Source: a bacterium (GTDB taxonomy: Bacteria; Vulcanimicrobiota; Xenobia; Xenobiales; Xenobiaceae). From it: DNA of 49,439 nt. The notes beneath the pieces were generated by a model, which saw only the letters and a list, made by a program, of their open reading frames with translations, made no database searches and was not told the DNA's origin. The stretch spans positions 1-49,439 of the forward strand of contig JAFTAM010000063.1 in assembly GCA_017458675.1 (NCBI GenBank), given 5' to 3'. The translations under genes and the position numbers were made by a program. Shown piece by piece: positions 34,137 through 42,589 of this stretch; the first letter of the stretch is position 1; each line of letters opens with the position of its first letter.

Positions 34137-34346
34137 CTATTCCCCATCGTACTCGATGCAAATGTCATATTCTGTCGACAATACCAGCATTTTCATTTCC
34201 AATAACCACTTATTATACTGTTTAAAGAATTCTTCTTTTGTAATATTTGGATCTTCCAAAGGAAAATCAAGCAAATTATCATCATAAACGACTGAATCAA
34301 GCGCTTCCTGTAATTCTTTTTTGCTGGTAATCTTCTTTTTTGCCAT
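34137..34346 (-). CDS. Small acidic protein, paralog 1
   Basis: 69 aa with GGAG about 9 nt upstream of the ATG. The sequence MAKKKITSKKELQEALDSVV...DPNITKEEFFKQY...YDICIEYDGE is acidic and helical, without membrane segments or Cys motif. It is clearly related to the gene next to it (34432-34635): ITSKxEL, EAL, DPNITxEE and YDICIE are shared. Family unknown. Confidence 0.7.
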   Translation of the reverse strand: MAKKKITSKKELQEALDSVVYDDNLLDFPLEDPNITKEEFFKQYNKWLLEMKMLVLSTEYDICIEYDGE

Positions 34347-34431
34347 GTGTAAATACTCCGAATTCTATCAACGCTTAACCGTTAAGCAGCGCAGGATGCC
34401 TTTTTATCGTTTATATATGACCTTTAAAGCG

Positions 34432-34635
34432 TTATTCCTTATCGTCCTCTATGCAGATGTCATAATCTGCTTTCAATATTGCCATCTTTATCTTCCGCAT
34501 ATTCTCATCATAATGCTTTAAATATTCTTCTTCGGTTATATTCGGATCTTTAAACGGATTGTCAAAACAGTCATCGACAGCGATAAAATTCAGCGCTTCT
34601 TCTAATTCCTCTTTGCTGGTAATCTTTTCTTTATA
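34432..34635 (-). CDS. Small acidic protein, paralog 2
   Basis: 67 aa. I use the GTG giving MYKEKITSKEELEEALNF because GGAG lies 9 nt upstream and it aligns with the start of the neighbouring paralog; a TTG six codons earlier is also in frame. It contains DPNITEEEYLKHYDENMRK and ends YDICIEDDKE. Located 85 bp upstream of paralog 1 in the same orientation; a local duplication. Roles such as immunity-type or regulatory small proteins are possible but nothing in sequence decides. Confidence 0.7.
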   Translation of the reverse strand, partial: YKEKITSKEELEEALNFIAVDDCFDNPFKDPNITEEEYLKHYDENMRKIKMAILKADYDICIEDDKE

Positions 34636-34733
34636 CACAAGCAAACTCTCCAATCCTATTTAATATTTAGGCAATTATTTGCCGCGAATGCCGATACGCC
34701 CTCTGAGCAGGCCCGAGCCCGGGAAACGGCAGA

Positions 34734-34772
34734 GCATAAAAAAAAGCGGCGGATCTTAAGCGATCTGCCGCT
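34734..34772 (-). terminator. Terminator of peptidase copy A
   Basis: AGCGGCGGATC (34745-34755) pairs with GATCTGCCGCT (34762-34772). On the minus strand it is followed by a run of eight T (34744-34737), 22 bp after the peptidase stop. Confidence 0.75.
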
Positions 34773-34793
34773 CTTTTCATTCAGAAAGAGATA

Positions 34794-36245
34794 CTAGTTG
34801 ATGATCGTATTTCTTTCGATGGTCATGTTTCCGTCCACCCAGCGGACTACGCCGTCATAGGGAACTCCGTCTTTATCGAAGAGGTCCTTGGTAGTAACGG
34901 CCTGGTTGGGCTCGGTGTAGAGAATGCGGCCGGCCTGGATGAGCTTCTTAACATGAGCCTGGGCATCTTTGGCTTCCTGGCTGTCAGCTTCGCTGGCAAA
35001 CATCTTGTCGGCGTCGACCAAAGTTTCAATCTTAGCGCCGGAGAACATGCCGCAGTCGTCGCCCAGGGTGACGGTCATGGGACGGACGTTCTTTGCGCCG
35101 TAATCGGTATCTTCCATCATCGTAAGTCCCTGAGGAATAATGTCGCGGCCCTGGAAGCCCTTAAGCAGGAACTCCTGGTTGCGGCCTCCGAACTGCTCGC
35201 GGTCAACTTTGAGCATGCAGTTGGCCATCTGCTTGTAGGAGAAGTCGCCTCTGGGGGATTCCTTCAAGGTGGCGGCATAAAGCTCAATGAACTCCTGACC
35301 GCAGGACTTGATAGCCTCGGCGCAGGTCTGACCTTCGCCCATGTTGCGGTTCACCATATCGGAGAAGGCGTCGTACATAGCGCCGGTATAGACGCGGGAC
35401 CAGCTGTGCATCTCGGTGCAGAGCTGATCGCTGGGGGCTCTGTCAGGCAGAGTCTTGGGATCGACCCACTTGAACTTGTTGTTGGCGTCGCGGATGCAGT
35501 TGCGGGGCGAGCCGCTGTTGTGGCCGATAGCCACGCCCAGTTCTTCGCCGGTGAGGGCTAAGCTGTTGGGCTTGTGCATATCGCCGCCGGTCTCCTGGGC
35601 GACCAGGTTGCAGGTATCCTCATCCTGGGTGGCCATCATGAAGCCAGTCATATCGGCAAAGTGCTCGTGGAAGCCGCGGGGGTCGGGACTCCATCCCTGC
35701 AGATACTCAGGGTGCAGACCGTCGAGCATAGCGTGGCCGACCTCGTGGGAGACGACCTCGCCGGAAGTACCGGAATAAATCAGCTCGTTGGTCACGTTGT
35801 CCATGGCGTGGAAGAAGTTGACGGAACCGTCGCCGCGCGAATAGTACGCGTTCATCATATCGCCCTTGTCGGGGTTGACGCCCATCTGGTCACGGCGGAA
35901 GGCCCAAGGAATCTTGGAGCCGTATGCGGTCTCAAACATCTTTAAGGTGTTGTTTACGGTCGCGAAGGTGTGAGCGGTCGCAAACTGCTTAGGCTGAGTC
36001 TTCTGGTCATAAACGAACTTGCCGTCTTCGTTGGGAGCGAGACTGTCAGTCATTTTGGTGCGCGGAGTGGACATGCCGCCGCGCTTGTCAATAGTTACGT
36101 CGTCTACCTGAGCGGTGCGGGGAGACATAACCAACTGGTCCTGAGCATTATAGGAAAACTCGGTCGTCTTCGTTTCAGGAGCAGCTATGGGAGCAGCAGA
36201 AGCGGTGTTGTAAACTAAATTGGGAGCACCGATTGAGTTGATCAT
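34794..36245 (-). CDS. Putative gluzincin metallopeptidase, copy A
   Basis: 483 aa. The zinc site is HEVGH (His167, Glu168, His171). The third ligand is probably Glu194 in FHEHFADMTGF, 27 residues after the first His, the layout of M4-like gluzincins. The sequence around it (SGTSGEVVSHEVGHAMLDGL, CTEMHSWSRVYTGAMYDAF, NCMLKVDREQFGGRNQEFL) is conserved in copy B at 45176-46642. No signal peptide: the N-terminus is polar, MINSIGAPNLVYN. It must stay in the cytosol or leave by a non-Sec route. The C-terminus VRWVDG(N/S)MTIERNTIIN is nearly identical in both copies. GGAGGTCTTTT lies about 10 nt upstream of the ATG. The substrate is unknown. Confidence 0.72.
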   Translation of the reverse strand: MINSIGAPNLVYNTASAAPIAAPETKTTEFSYNAQDQLVMSPRTAQVDDVTIDKRGGMSTPRTKMTDSLAPNEDGKFVYDQKTQPKQFATAHTFATVNNTLKMFETAYGSKIPWAFRRDQMGVNPDKGDMMNAYYSRGDGSVNFFHAMDNVTNELIYSGTSGEVVSHEVGHAMLDGLHPEYLQGWSPDPRGFHEHFADMTGFMMATQDEDTCNLVAQETGGDMHKPNSLALTGEELGVAIGHNSGSPRNCIRDANNKFKWVDPKTLPDRAPSDQLCTEMHSWSRVYTGAMYDAFSDMVNRNMGEGQTCAEAIKSCGQEFIELYAATLKESPRGDFSYKQMANCMLKVDREQFGGRNQEFLLKGFQGRDIIPQGLTMMEDTDYGAKNVRPMTVTLGDDCGMFSGAKIETLVDADKMFASEADSQEAKDAQAHVKKLIQAGRILYTEPNQAVTTKDLFDKDGVPYDGVVRWVDGNMTIERNTIIN

Positions 36246-36760
36246 ATTTTTTTAAAAGACCTCCAAAAAAAACTCAAAACGGCAAAAATGCCAGTTTCTC
36301 AGATCTTACCCTTATTATACACATATTATCGGCGATTCTGTTGCTTAATCTTTAACAATCAGCACAAACGCAGATAATATTTATGCAGATAAGACCCGAT
36401 ATATATAAAAGAAAGGGCTCCGAGAGGTCAACCATCGGAGACCCTCTTTGCTGTGAGGCCGCCCGGAAAGACAGCCTCTATATCATCTACCGGCTGAGCG
36501 ATAGTAATATCCTTGTTCAGCCGCCGAAAGCGGCACTTACTGTTATTATACAGAAAACAAGGCGTAAAGTACAGGTACGGCGGGCAAAACATCGCACAAA
36601 AATATTTAAAAAGGCCGCCGCGGCTCTGTTTCCGCCGGCCGCCTGCTCCCCCGCCTCACGCTCTTCGGGCCGGCGCGTCCGGTCTGGGGCTTGGTCCGTA
36701 CGCAGTTTCCCCGATCCTTGTTTGCAAGGATATAAAAACCCAGCCAAGAAAAGATTAAAC
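36246..36760. other. Intergenic region between peptidase A and the small TM gene
   Basis: It holds the peptidase leader (SD GGAGG, minus strand), a TATAAT -10 at 36319-36314 on the minus strand and a hairpin near 36415-36444 (GGGCTCCGA/TCGGAGACCC) with T-rich flanks in both directions. An open frame from 36383 runs through this stretch, but I do not support it: its composition is repetitive and basic, and it has no SD. Confidence 0.4.
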
Positions 36761-36976
36761 ATGTTTGACGATCTTGAGCGCATGTTTGTTATACTGGTCG
36801 GTTTTGCCGCTTTTGGCGCCTTCGCATTTTTATATCTCGTTGTCTCAGTCGATATTTGGCGCATTATGCTGGATGAATACGGAACGGCGCCGTGGATGAG
36901 CGTCCTGGCCACGGCTATTTTATTTCAGCCGTTTATGTTTATCCATTACATGCAGAAGTATTGGAAAACTAATTGA
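36761..36976 (+). CDS. Small membrane protein, two TM segments
   Basis: 71 aa, MFDDLERMFVILVGFAAFGA onward. Two hydrophobic helices (about 8-28 and 44-63) are separated by a loop VDIWRIMLDEYGTAPW, and it ends in a charged tail YMQKYWKTN. The SD (AAGAAAAG) is weak. A longer in-frame extension upstream is open but unlikely. No family recognised; topology predicts both ends in the cytosol. Confidence 0.55.
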   Translation: MFDDLERMFVILVGFAAFGAFAFLYLVVSVDIWRIMLDEYGTAPWMSVLATAILFQPFMFIHYMQKYWKTN

Positions 36977-37160
36977 GGCTTTAACTTTCCCGCGTCCGGC
37001 CTTCCGGTTCATTTCAGAGACCCGCTGACGGCGGCCGATGCAGACGGCGCGGAGCCGACCCCGGTTTTTTGCTGACACGCCGGATATGCGGTCAAGCCTT
37101 CCCCGCCGCCGGACAGGCCGCCGACCTCCGCCTCTCAGTAAAGATCCGCGCCCAGCATAA

Positions 37161-37195
37161 TAAAACAGCCGCAGGCTTAAGCAAGCATGCGGCTG
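37161..37195 (-). terminator. Terminator of hsp20
   Basis: CAGCCGCA (37166-37173) pairs with TGCGGCTG (37188-37195). On the minus strand TTTTATTA follows. A second small stem GCGCTTTTTAAAGCGC lies at about 37207-37222. Confidence 0.7.
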
Positions 37196-37232
37196 CATCA
37201 TTTACAGCGCTTTTTAAAGCGCGCCTCAGAAG

Positions 37233-37688
37233 TTATCCTTCAATGGCAATGGTTTTCTTTTCCGGCAGAGCGGGCTTATTCTCCTTTTTGGGGAGCTGCA
37301 GCCTGAGCACGCCGTGTTCCAGCTTGGCTTTGATATCCTCTTCCTTAAGGGCGTCGCCTACATAGAAGCTTCTGGAAAGAGAGCCGCTGTAGCGTTCCTG
37401 ACGGATTATCTTTCCGGATTTCTCATCCTTCTGTTCTCTGTCAAGACCCTTGGCCGCGGTGATGTTCAGGCAGCCGTCTTCCAAAGTGAGCTTAATCTCA
37501 TCTTTATGGAAACCTGGCACTTCAACATCGATTTCAAAGCAATCTTCATGCTCGCGGACGTCCGTTTTCATCAGATGCTTTGCATTGCGTCCGTACAGAG
37601 GATTTTTCTTGCCGAAGAACTCTCTGTCCCAATCGTTAAACCATTCATCCATAAGATTTTCACCAAAAATGCTAGGTACGTACAACAT
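37233..37688 (-). CDS. Small heat shock protein, Hsp20/alpha-crystallin
   Basis: Holdase chaperone that binds unfolding proteins under stress. 151 aa with strong AGGAGG upstream of the ATG. The alpha-crystallin domain spans about 42-135: DCFEIDVEVPGFHKDEIKLTLEDGCLNITA, GSLSRSFYVGDALKEEDIKAKLEHGVLRLQLPKK. The C-terminal extension has an I-x-I tail motif (KKTIAIEG). Promoter TTTACA-16-TATAAT upstream; no CIRCE element found. Confidence 0.95.
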   Translation of the reverse strand: MLYVPSIFGENLMDEWFNDWDREFFGKKNPLYGRNAKHLMKTDVREHEDCFEIDVEVPGFHKDEIKLTLEDGCLNITAAKGLDREQKDEKSGKIIRQERYSGSLSRSFYVGDALKEEDIKAKLEHGVLRLQLPKKENKPALPEKKTIAIEG

Positions 37689-37809
37689 AAGTCATTCCTC
37701 CTATAATTTTCGGTCCAGGATGCTGTTCTGGGCTGATTCGTATGTACTGCGGAATAAAGGAAGCCTGCAGATATTTCTGTCTGCAAATTTTCTTTGTTTC
37801 TACGCTCTG

Positions 37810-37837
37810 ATTATAGCACTAAGCACATATTTGTAAA
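37810..37837 (-). promoter_or_regulatory. hsp20 promoter
   Basis: On the minus strand TTTACA (37837-37832) and TGCTATAAT (TATAAT 37815-37810) with a 16-bp spacer and extended -10, about 120 bp upstream of the ATG. It looks like a vegetative sigma70 promoter rather than a sigma32 type. Confidence 0.6.
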
Positions 37838-38035
37838 GGTATTTTATGTTAGAGTTTGTTAGCGTTCAGGCTCCCGCCAAAGGGCTGATTTCCTGAGAGC
37901 GGACTCCTATTTTTCATAAACGCGCCGCCCCCACGATACGCAGCGCAGCGTCGCTCAATACGGCGGCATTTGGAACGGTCAGGCAGGCATTATTATACGA
38001 ATAAGCGTATTTGAGTCAGAAGTTCGCCTTATTCA

Positions 38036-38806
38036 ATGAAATATAATTCCATGAAAAATAAGAAAATACATTTACTTACTTTTAATATATGCATGATATT
38101 CTTTTTCGTAACTGTAGCATTCATGTCGGTTACTTATTACAGATACGGAACGGTAGAATATGAAGACGTATTAAAATCAGCCACTGTTCTGACAAGGCCT
38201 GAAGTTTCACCCGAAAATGAAGGCAAGCTTATCATAATTAAGGGCAGAATCAAGCTTACCAAAATTATCCGCGACAAAGACTATAACGAGAAATTTAAAT
38301 CTCCTTCGGTTACTCGCTGCATAGAAAGAGAACATCGAGGCAAAACTACCACCTGGGAAATTGAATCAAAAACAGAATTCATAGGCGGCGCAAAACTGGG
38401 CAGTTTTGTTCTGGATGAATCCGTAATTAAGGACATCCCTCATAACGATGAGCGTATCATCAAACTTCAAAGTGATCAAAGACTTCGGTATGAGTATACT
38501 AATTTTTCAAAAGGCTCTGCCAATTCTACTTTGATAGGCATACAAAAGGGACATGCCTTAGTGCGCGATAATAGGATAAAGCTGGGCTGTTTTTTTGAAG
38601 GGAAATGCAATGTTCAGCAAATGAAAGCCCAGTCCGAGGAAAATTATAAATACAGAAGGATCTTTGCCATTGCATTCTTTGTGCTTGGCCTTATCAACGG
38701 TCTGGCTTTCTGGGCGATATTCCGTTCGCTGATAAGCAAAAGGATAGATGAAGAAAACGACAGCTATCTTGAAGAACAGAATTACCGCCAGTATTACCCC
38801 GACTAG
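38036..38806 (+). CDS. TMEM43-like membrane protein
   Basis: 256 aa. TM near the N-terminus (LLTFNICMIFFFVTVAFMS, about 13-31), a large extracytoplasmic part, and another hydrophobic segment near the C-terminus (FAIAFFVLGLINGLAFWAIF). The stretch VSPENEGKLIIIKGRIKL...IRDKDYNEKFKSPSVTRCIEREHRGKTTTWE resembles the TMEM43 family (PF07787), in which 'NEGKLVHVxG' and 'VExxQW' are typical. An N-terminal ATG at 38036 or the one five codons later are both possible; neither has an SD. Function in bacteria is unknown. Confidence 0.6.
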   Translation: MKYNSMKNKKIHLLTFNICMIFFFVTVAFMSVTYYRYGTVEYEDVLKSATVLTRPEVSPENEGKLIIIKGRIKLTKIIRDKDYNEKFKSPSVTRCIEREHRGKTTTWEIESKTEFIGGAKLGSFVLDESVIKDIPHNDERIIKLQSDQRLRYEYTNFSKGSANSTLIGIQKGHALVRDNRIKLGCFFEGKCNVQQMKAQSEENYKYRRIFAIAFFVLGLINGLAFWAIFRSLISKRIDEENDSYLEEQNYRQYYPD

Positions 38807-39000
38807 CCTCCCGATGGGAGCCCCGACGCCGCTCTGAGCGCCCTTTCTTTGTCATTCCCGACGCAGCGTGCTGCGCAGCGAAACCGCAGATGCAGAACGT
38901 TTTCAACTCAGCTGCAAATTTTAAATTTTCGGCAGCCGGCATATTTACTTTTGGCTGTACTTTCAGTAAAATGCAATAAAATAAAGCAAAATAAATATAT

Positions 39001-39016
39001 GTACTATATTTAGTAC
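39001..39016. other. Perfect palindrome upstream of zinc-ribbon gene 3
   Basis: GTACTATATTTAGTAC, arms GTACTA/TAGTAC, directly before the SD of the gene at 39031. It could be an operator or a leader hairpin. Confidence 0.4.
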
Positions 39017-39030
39017 AGCAAAGGGGTGAG

Positions 39031-39557
39031 ATGGAAGCTAAAAAAATCAGCTGCCAGACCTGCGGCGGCGCCTCATTTACAATAAACGACAAAACAGCCA
39101 GATGCGAATACTGCGGAGCCGAATACGATATATCACAGATGCAGGCCAGAGCCGCCAAACTTGAAGCAGATGAACAGACGCTCCAATCAGTCGCTGATAA
39201 TCTCGCCAGATTAAGAGAACTTGCCGATCAAAAGGAAGCAGAGCGGCAAAAAGCCATTGAGGAAGAAAAACGCAGGCAAGAGGAAGAGCAGAAAAACAAA
39301 AGCAAGAAGAGCTGCGAAAACAGCAAGAGCTTGACAGGTTACGGCAAAAAAATTTACTTTATCAGAAACAATATGCTGAACAAAAAACGCAAGAAGCAAG
39401 TAACAAAAGCTGCGGTTGTTTAGTATTGATGTTTGTTATTTTATTTTTCGTATGTTTCGATCTAGAAAATCATCCCGTCCTATTTCTTTTTTCACTTGCA
39501 GCTACGGTCATTGGGCCTATTATAATTTACCTGATTTATTCGCCTGAGAATAAATAA
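39031..39557 (+). CDS. Zinc-ribbon/coiled-coil/two-TM protein 3, needs a -1 frameshift
   Basis: Frame 0 starts at 39031 (GGGGTGAG before ATG) with a zinc ribbon (Cys8, Cys11, Cys25, Cys28; CQTCGG...CEYCGAEYD) and a coiled coil. It then runs into a basic, implausible tail and stops at 39423. The -1 frame, open from 39261, continues the coiled coil (QKQKQEELRKQQELDRLRQ). It then encodes two membrane helices (CLVLMFVILFFVCFDL and FLFSLAATVIGPIIIYLIY) to 39557; the joined product would be about 175 aa. The -1 tail is homologous to that of the gene at 31016 (two TMs around a short loop with His-Pro, then Ser/Pro/Lys). The nearest slippery sequence is G AAA AAC at 39290-39296. It could be programmed frameshifting or an old indel. 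Confidence 0.6.
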
Positions 39558-39763
39558 GCGAATAACACAATATCGCTATTCCACCCTCCGCTCACTTATT
39601 GCTCACCGCCTGCAGCGCAGTCCGCCGGCGGCCTCCGCTTTCACTGCTTCCGCCGCTCCCCCGTTTCAGCCCTCGCTTCAATTCTTTGACTTGTTCGCAG
39701 AATTCGTGCGCCTGAAGGCGCTGCGCAGACGCTGAACGGAGCGCACAAGCAAACCTGCGCGGC

Positions 39764-39801
39764 AAAAAAAAGCCTGAAGCGTTCATAGACATGCTTCAGG
39801 C
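39764..39801 (-). terminator. Terminator of the DUF3298 gene
   Basis: GCCTGAAGC (39772-39780) and GCTTCAGGC (39793-39801) form a perfect 9-bp stem; on the minus strand eight T follow directly. Confidence 0.8.
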
Positions 39802-39834
39802 GAGTTTTCGGTTTCAGCGGAATATCGGCCGGAC

Positions 39835-40617
39835 CTAATGATCTTCACGGCTGGGCAGATATTTTTCGGCAAAGATCGCTTCATGGCCGGCATAATTGAC
39901 CGTCATATCGAACCTTCCGTAAGCGTAAGGCGCGAAAAGATAGGGGTCAAAATACAGCGTCAGGCCGTCGCTGTCGAGCGTCCAGGACAGCGAAACTTTG
40001 CCTGAGGCGTCGTCGTCGAACATTTTGCGGAACTGTGTTTCGGTTTCCTCGGTATATTCCAAATCCCGAGCCTCCATTTCCGCCTTTAGAGCGGCGGAGA
40101 CCAGCTTCTCAAGTCCCCGGCGATCCGATACGACGTCGGAGAGCCTGAGCAGCCCGCCGCTGAGCGTGTCAAAGCTATAGCCCAAAATCGCGGTGTTGTG
40201 ATGAGGACCGCCGTAAAAAGCCGTCACTGCGCAGCTGAAACTGACAACCGCATCGTCGGCCCGACAGACAGAGGCCTCTTCCTCCACAAAGCATACCATT
40301 TTAGATTTGTTGTACTTAGCCCAATTGCGCGTCTGCTCCTTATAGTCGGGCCCCATATCCCTGACGGCTGAAGCGACATGCTTTTTCCTGACCTCGTTGA
40401 AATCGCGCCTGACGGCGGCATTCAAAGCCGGATATTCTTTGGCGTTTTTAAGCGAAGCCGTTTCATAGGAGGTCTTAAAATAGACGGTCCTCCTCCGTTC
40501 GTCCACATATTCTTGTTTATGCTTCGAAAACTGCAGAATCGGCTCGGCCTGCGCCAAAGAAGCCGCCGCCCAAAGAGTCAGACAAACCGCCGCTGCAAAA
40601 CGCGCGCTTTTAAACAT
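39835..40617 (-). CDS. Secreted DUF3298 (RsiV-like) protein
   Basis: 260 aa. A signal peptide (about 1-24, ends SLAQA) without lipobox; likely periplasmic or secreted. Residues 28-130 resemble DUF4163 (QEYVDERRRTVYFKTSYETAS). Residues 135-255 are DUF3298: FYGGPHHNTAILGYSFDTLSG and LTLYFDPYLFAPYAYGRFDM, the strand pair found in the extracellular part of anti-sigma factor RsiV. No transmembrane anchor, so it is not an anti-sigma factor itself. RsiV-type domains can bind lysozyme; that role here is inference. Confidence 0.75.
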   Translation of the reverse strand: MFKSARFAAAVCLTLWAAASLAQAEPILQFSKHKQEYVDERRRTVYFKTSYETASLKNAKEYPALNAAVRRDFNEVRKKHVASAVRDMGPDYKEQTRNWAKYNKSKMVCFVEEEASVCRADDAVVSFSCAVTAFYGGPHHNTAILGYSFDTLSGGLLRLSDVVSDRRGLEKLVSAALKAEMEARDLEYTEETETQFRKMFDDDASGKVSLSWTLDSDGLTLYFDPYLFAPYAYGRFDMTVNYAGHEAIFAEKYLPSREDH

Positions 40618-40714
40618 AATTCCAGTCCCTCATACTTTCCGCCTGAAATGCCTGAGAGCAGAATTCTGAATTTCCGCCGACCGCCCTGTCGGTTAATTAA
40701 GCAAAAGCTAAGGC

Positions 40715-40744
40715 CAGATCCTTCGCCGAAGGCTCAGGAGGACG
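40715..40744. repeat. Dispersed palindromic repeat, half unit
   Basis: AGATCCTTCGCCGAAGGCTC, followed by AGGAGGACG, between the DUF3298 and HAD genes. Confidence 0.65.
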
Positions 40745-40765
40745 GGGGGCGAGAACCGCCTCAAT

Positions 40766-41533
40766 CTATGCCCCCATTTCCTCCAAGTCTGCTTGTATCT
40801 GCTGCAAAAGCTCGTGAGCGAACAGATCGCGTCCGGGCAGCAGGCAGCCGTTGGCGGGCAGCTGGGCAAACAGCTCCCGGGAAGGAACCAGAGCCAGATC
40901 TCCCAGCTTCAGCATAGGCAGATCGATTTCGCTGTCTCCCGCACAGATAACTCTCTGCGCGCCCAGACTCTTCAGCAGACGCTCCAAGCCCGTACCCTTA
41001 TTGAGCGGCGGGGGGAAGGCGTAAAGCTTTCGGCCGGTCGTCTCTATATCAAGCTCGGTTCGGCTTCGGTACAGACGCGCCGCCGCTTCAGCCTCAGCCG
41101 CGTCTCTGCAGGGCGTAAAGAGAAACAGTCCGTCAATCCTGCGGCAGGCCAATCCGTCGGCGGAGACAAGCTCTTCCAGCTCGGCGAAGGCTCGCTCATA
41201 AGGCTTAACCAACGCCAGAGAGGCCTCGCGCCAGGAGAGATTTTCCTCGCCGTTTTCCAGAAGGAGCCCGCCGTTGGCCGCCAGGGCAAAGGGCGGCTCG
41301 CCCCAGGGCCATTTGATGCGTCGGTACTGCTCCAGGGAGCGCGTAGTAACCGGTACAAAGGTAACCCTCTGCAAAATCTGCTTAAGCATCCGGACAGTTT
41401 CGAGAGAGAAAAACCCCTGCTCCTTGCCATTTAAACGCTCAACGCAGATACTCTCAATTCCCTCGGGCAGACGGCGGACGGAATAAAGCAGAGTGTTGTC
41501 CAGATCGCTGACAAATAAAATGTTGTTTTTCAT
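40766..41533 (-). CDS. HAD-superfamily hydrolase of a Ter-type biosynthetic operon
   Basis: 255 aa. Motif I DLDNTLL (Asp10 nucleophile, Asp12), motif II Thr/Ser in VTTRS, motif III Lys in LNKGTGLERLL and motif IV GDSEIDLPML identify a sucrose-phosphatase/Cof-like HAD phosphatase. It starts 3 nt after the stop of the StiP gene. In tellurite-resistance (Ter) stress gene clusters a HAD of this type sits with PRTase and lyase genes and is thought to dephosphorylate a nucleoside-like intermediate. That function is inference here. It is the last gene of the operon. Confidence 0.85.
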   Translation of the reverse strand: MKNNILFVSDLDNTLLYSVRRLPEGIESICVERLNGKEQGFFSLETVRMLKQILQRVTFVPVTTRSLEQYRRIKWPWGEPPFALAANGGLLLENGEENLSWREASLALVKPYERAFAELEELVSADGLACRRIDGLFLFTPCRDAAEAEAAARLYRSRTELDIETTGRKLYAFPPPLNKGTGLERLLKSLGAQRVICAGDSEIDLPMLKLGDLALVPSRELFAQLPANGCLLPGRDLFAHELLQQIQADLEEMGA

Positions 41534-41536
41534 GCT

Positions 41537-42589
41537 TCAGGCATCCGAAAGGGAGCGGATGAGACCGCAGGCCTTGTAATTGCGCAGCGGATAGAGCACC
41601 AGCTCGACGCCCTTTTCCGCAGCCAGCCTGTAAATATGGCCCAAATGCTCTTCGTCGTCAAGGCTGTGCACCAGCACCTTCCAGGGCAGACGGCGCAGCA
41701 GAACCCTGGTAGCTTCGCCGATGCTCGGCTTGACCAGGTTGATATCCTTAATATTGAACTCCCGGCAGATTTCCCGCACTTCCTCGAGACCGCTCCGGCC
41801 CCTGTCCTCTTCTCCGTCCTCCGGCAGAGGCGCGGTATCAAAGGCGGCTTCTACGGTATCAATAAAGCTGTAGGTCTGGTCCTCGCCGGCAAGCTCGCTG
41901 TAAAAGACCGCCCCGTGAAAATCTTTGGGGCCAATGATGTCCTTACGCAGAAAGGTTCGGCTCAGCAGACCGGAGACAGTTGAATTGAGACAGGAACTGG
42001 CGATGAGAAAATCCTCGCGGGTCCCCCAGAGCTCAGCCACATGGGCGGGGTCGGAAAGCACGGCCAGTCCCGGACTGACCGAGGGATAATCCTTCATGGC
42101 CTCAATCAGCTGATTGCAGATAGCCCCCTTGCCGGTCCAGCCGTCCACAAACTGGATATCGCCGCCGTCATGTCTGACCAGAATGTAGTCCATGGCGTTT
42201 TTGTCGATGCCGACGCCGCGGATTATCGAGATGCTGTAATGAGCTATAGAGGTATGATACTTCTTCTCAATATAGTGCTTGATGAGAATGCCTATCGGCG
42301 TGCCGGCCCGGGCCAGGGACACCAGCACGGCCTTCTCCCCCTTGGCCCGCCAAAGCTTTTCGCCTACAGATACTACAGCCCCGGCGGTTATATCGGCATA
42401 GCGCTCCAGGGCTTCCTGATAAGCGCGGAAATATGCCGGCGAAGGGCGGTACTCCTTGGGCAGCATCTCCGAATAATGGACGCCGCTCTGGATGCGCTTC
42501 TCCCTTTCCTCGGTGGAAAGAGGCTCGACCAGACCGGTAATATCCTTTAACAGAAGCGTGACGTCTTCTGGACGGTAAGTTCCGAACAT
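41537..42589 (-). CDS. StiP family protein (PRTase-like/cysteine protease annotation)
   Basis: 350 aa, resembling PF11202 (named 'cysteine protease StiP' or PRTase_1). It shows GEKAVLVSLARAGTPIGILIKHY, HYSISIIRGVGIDKNAMDY, QFVDGWTGKGAI (PRPP-loop-like) and SPGLAVLSDPAHVAELWGTREDFLIASSCLNSTVSGLLSRT-type blocks. The PRTase-like loop favours a phosphoribosyltransferase-type activity, the annotation as protease is uncertain. ATG overlaps the stop of the upstream gene by one base (TAATG), so translation is coupled. It is part of a four-gene operon known from Ter stress systems. Confidence 0.85.
   Translation of the reverse strand: MFGTYRPEDVTLLLKDITGLVEPLSTEEREKRIQSGVHYSEMLPKEYRPSPAYFRAYQEALERYADITAGAVVSVGEKLWRAKGEKAVLVSLARAGTPIGILIKHYIEKKYHTSIAHYSISIIRGVGIDKNAMDYILVRHDGGDIQFVDGWTGKGAICNQLIEAMKDYPSVSPGLAVLSDPAHVAELWGTREDFLIASSCLNSTVSGLLSRTFLRKDIIGPKDFHGAVFYSELAGEDQTYSFIDTVEAAFDTAPLPEDGEEDRGRSGLEEVREICREFNIKDINLVKPSIGEATRVLLRRLPWKVLVHSLDDEEHLGHIYRLAAEKGVELVLYPLRNYKACGLIRSLSDA

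Noticed and set aside
36383..36760. N-terminal extension of the small TM gene from 36383
   Set aside because: No SD, basic repetitive composition and overlap with a hairpin; the ATG at 36761 gives a clean two-TM protein.
37689..38035. CIRCE element before hsp20
   Set aside because: No TTAGCACTC-N9-GAGTGCTAA; only a loose GTTAGAG...GTTAGCG resemblance.
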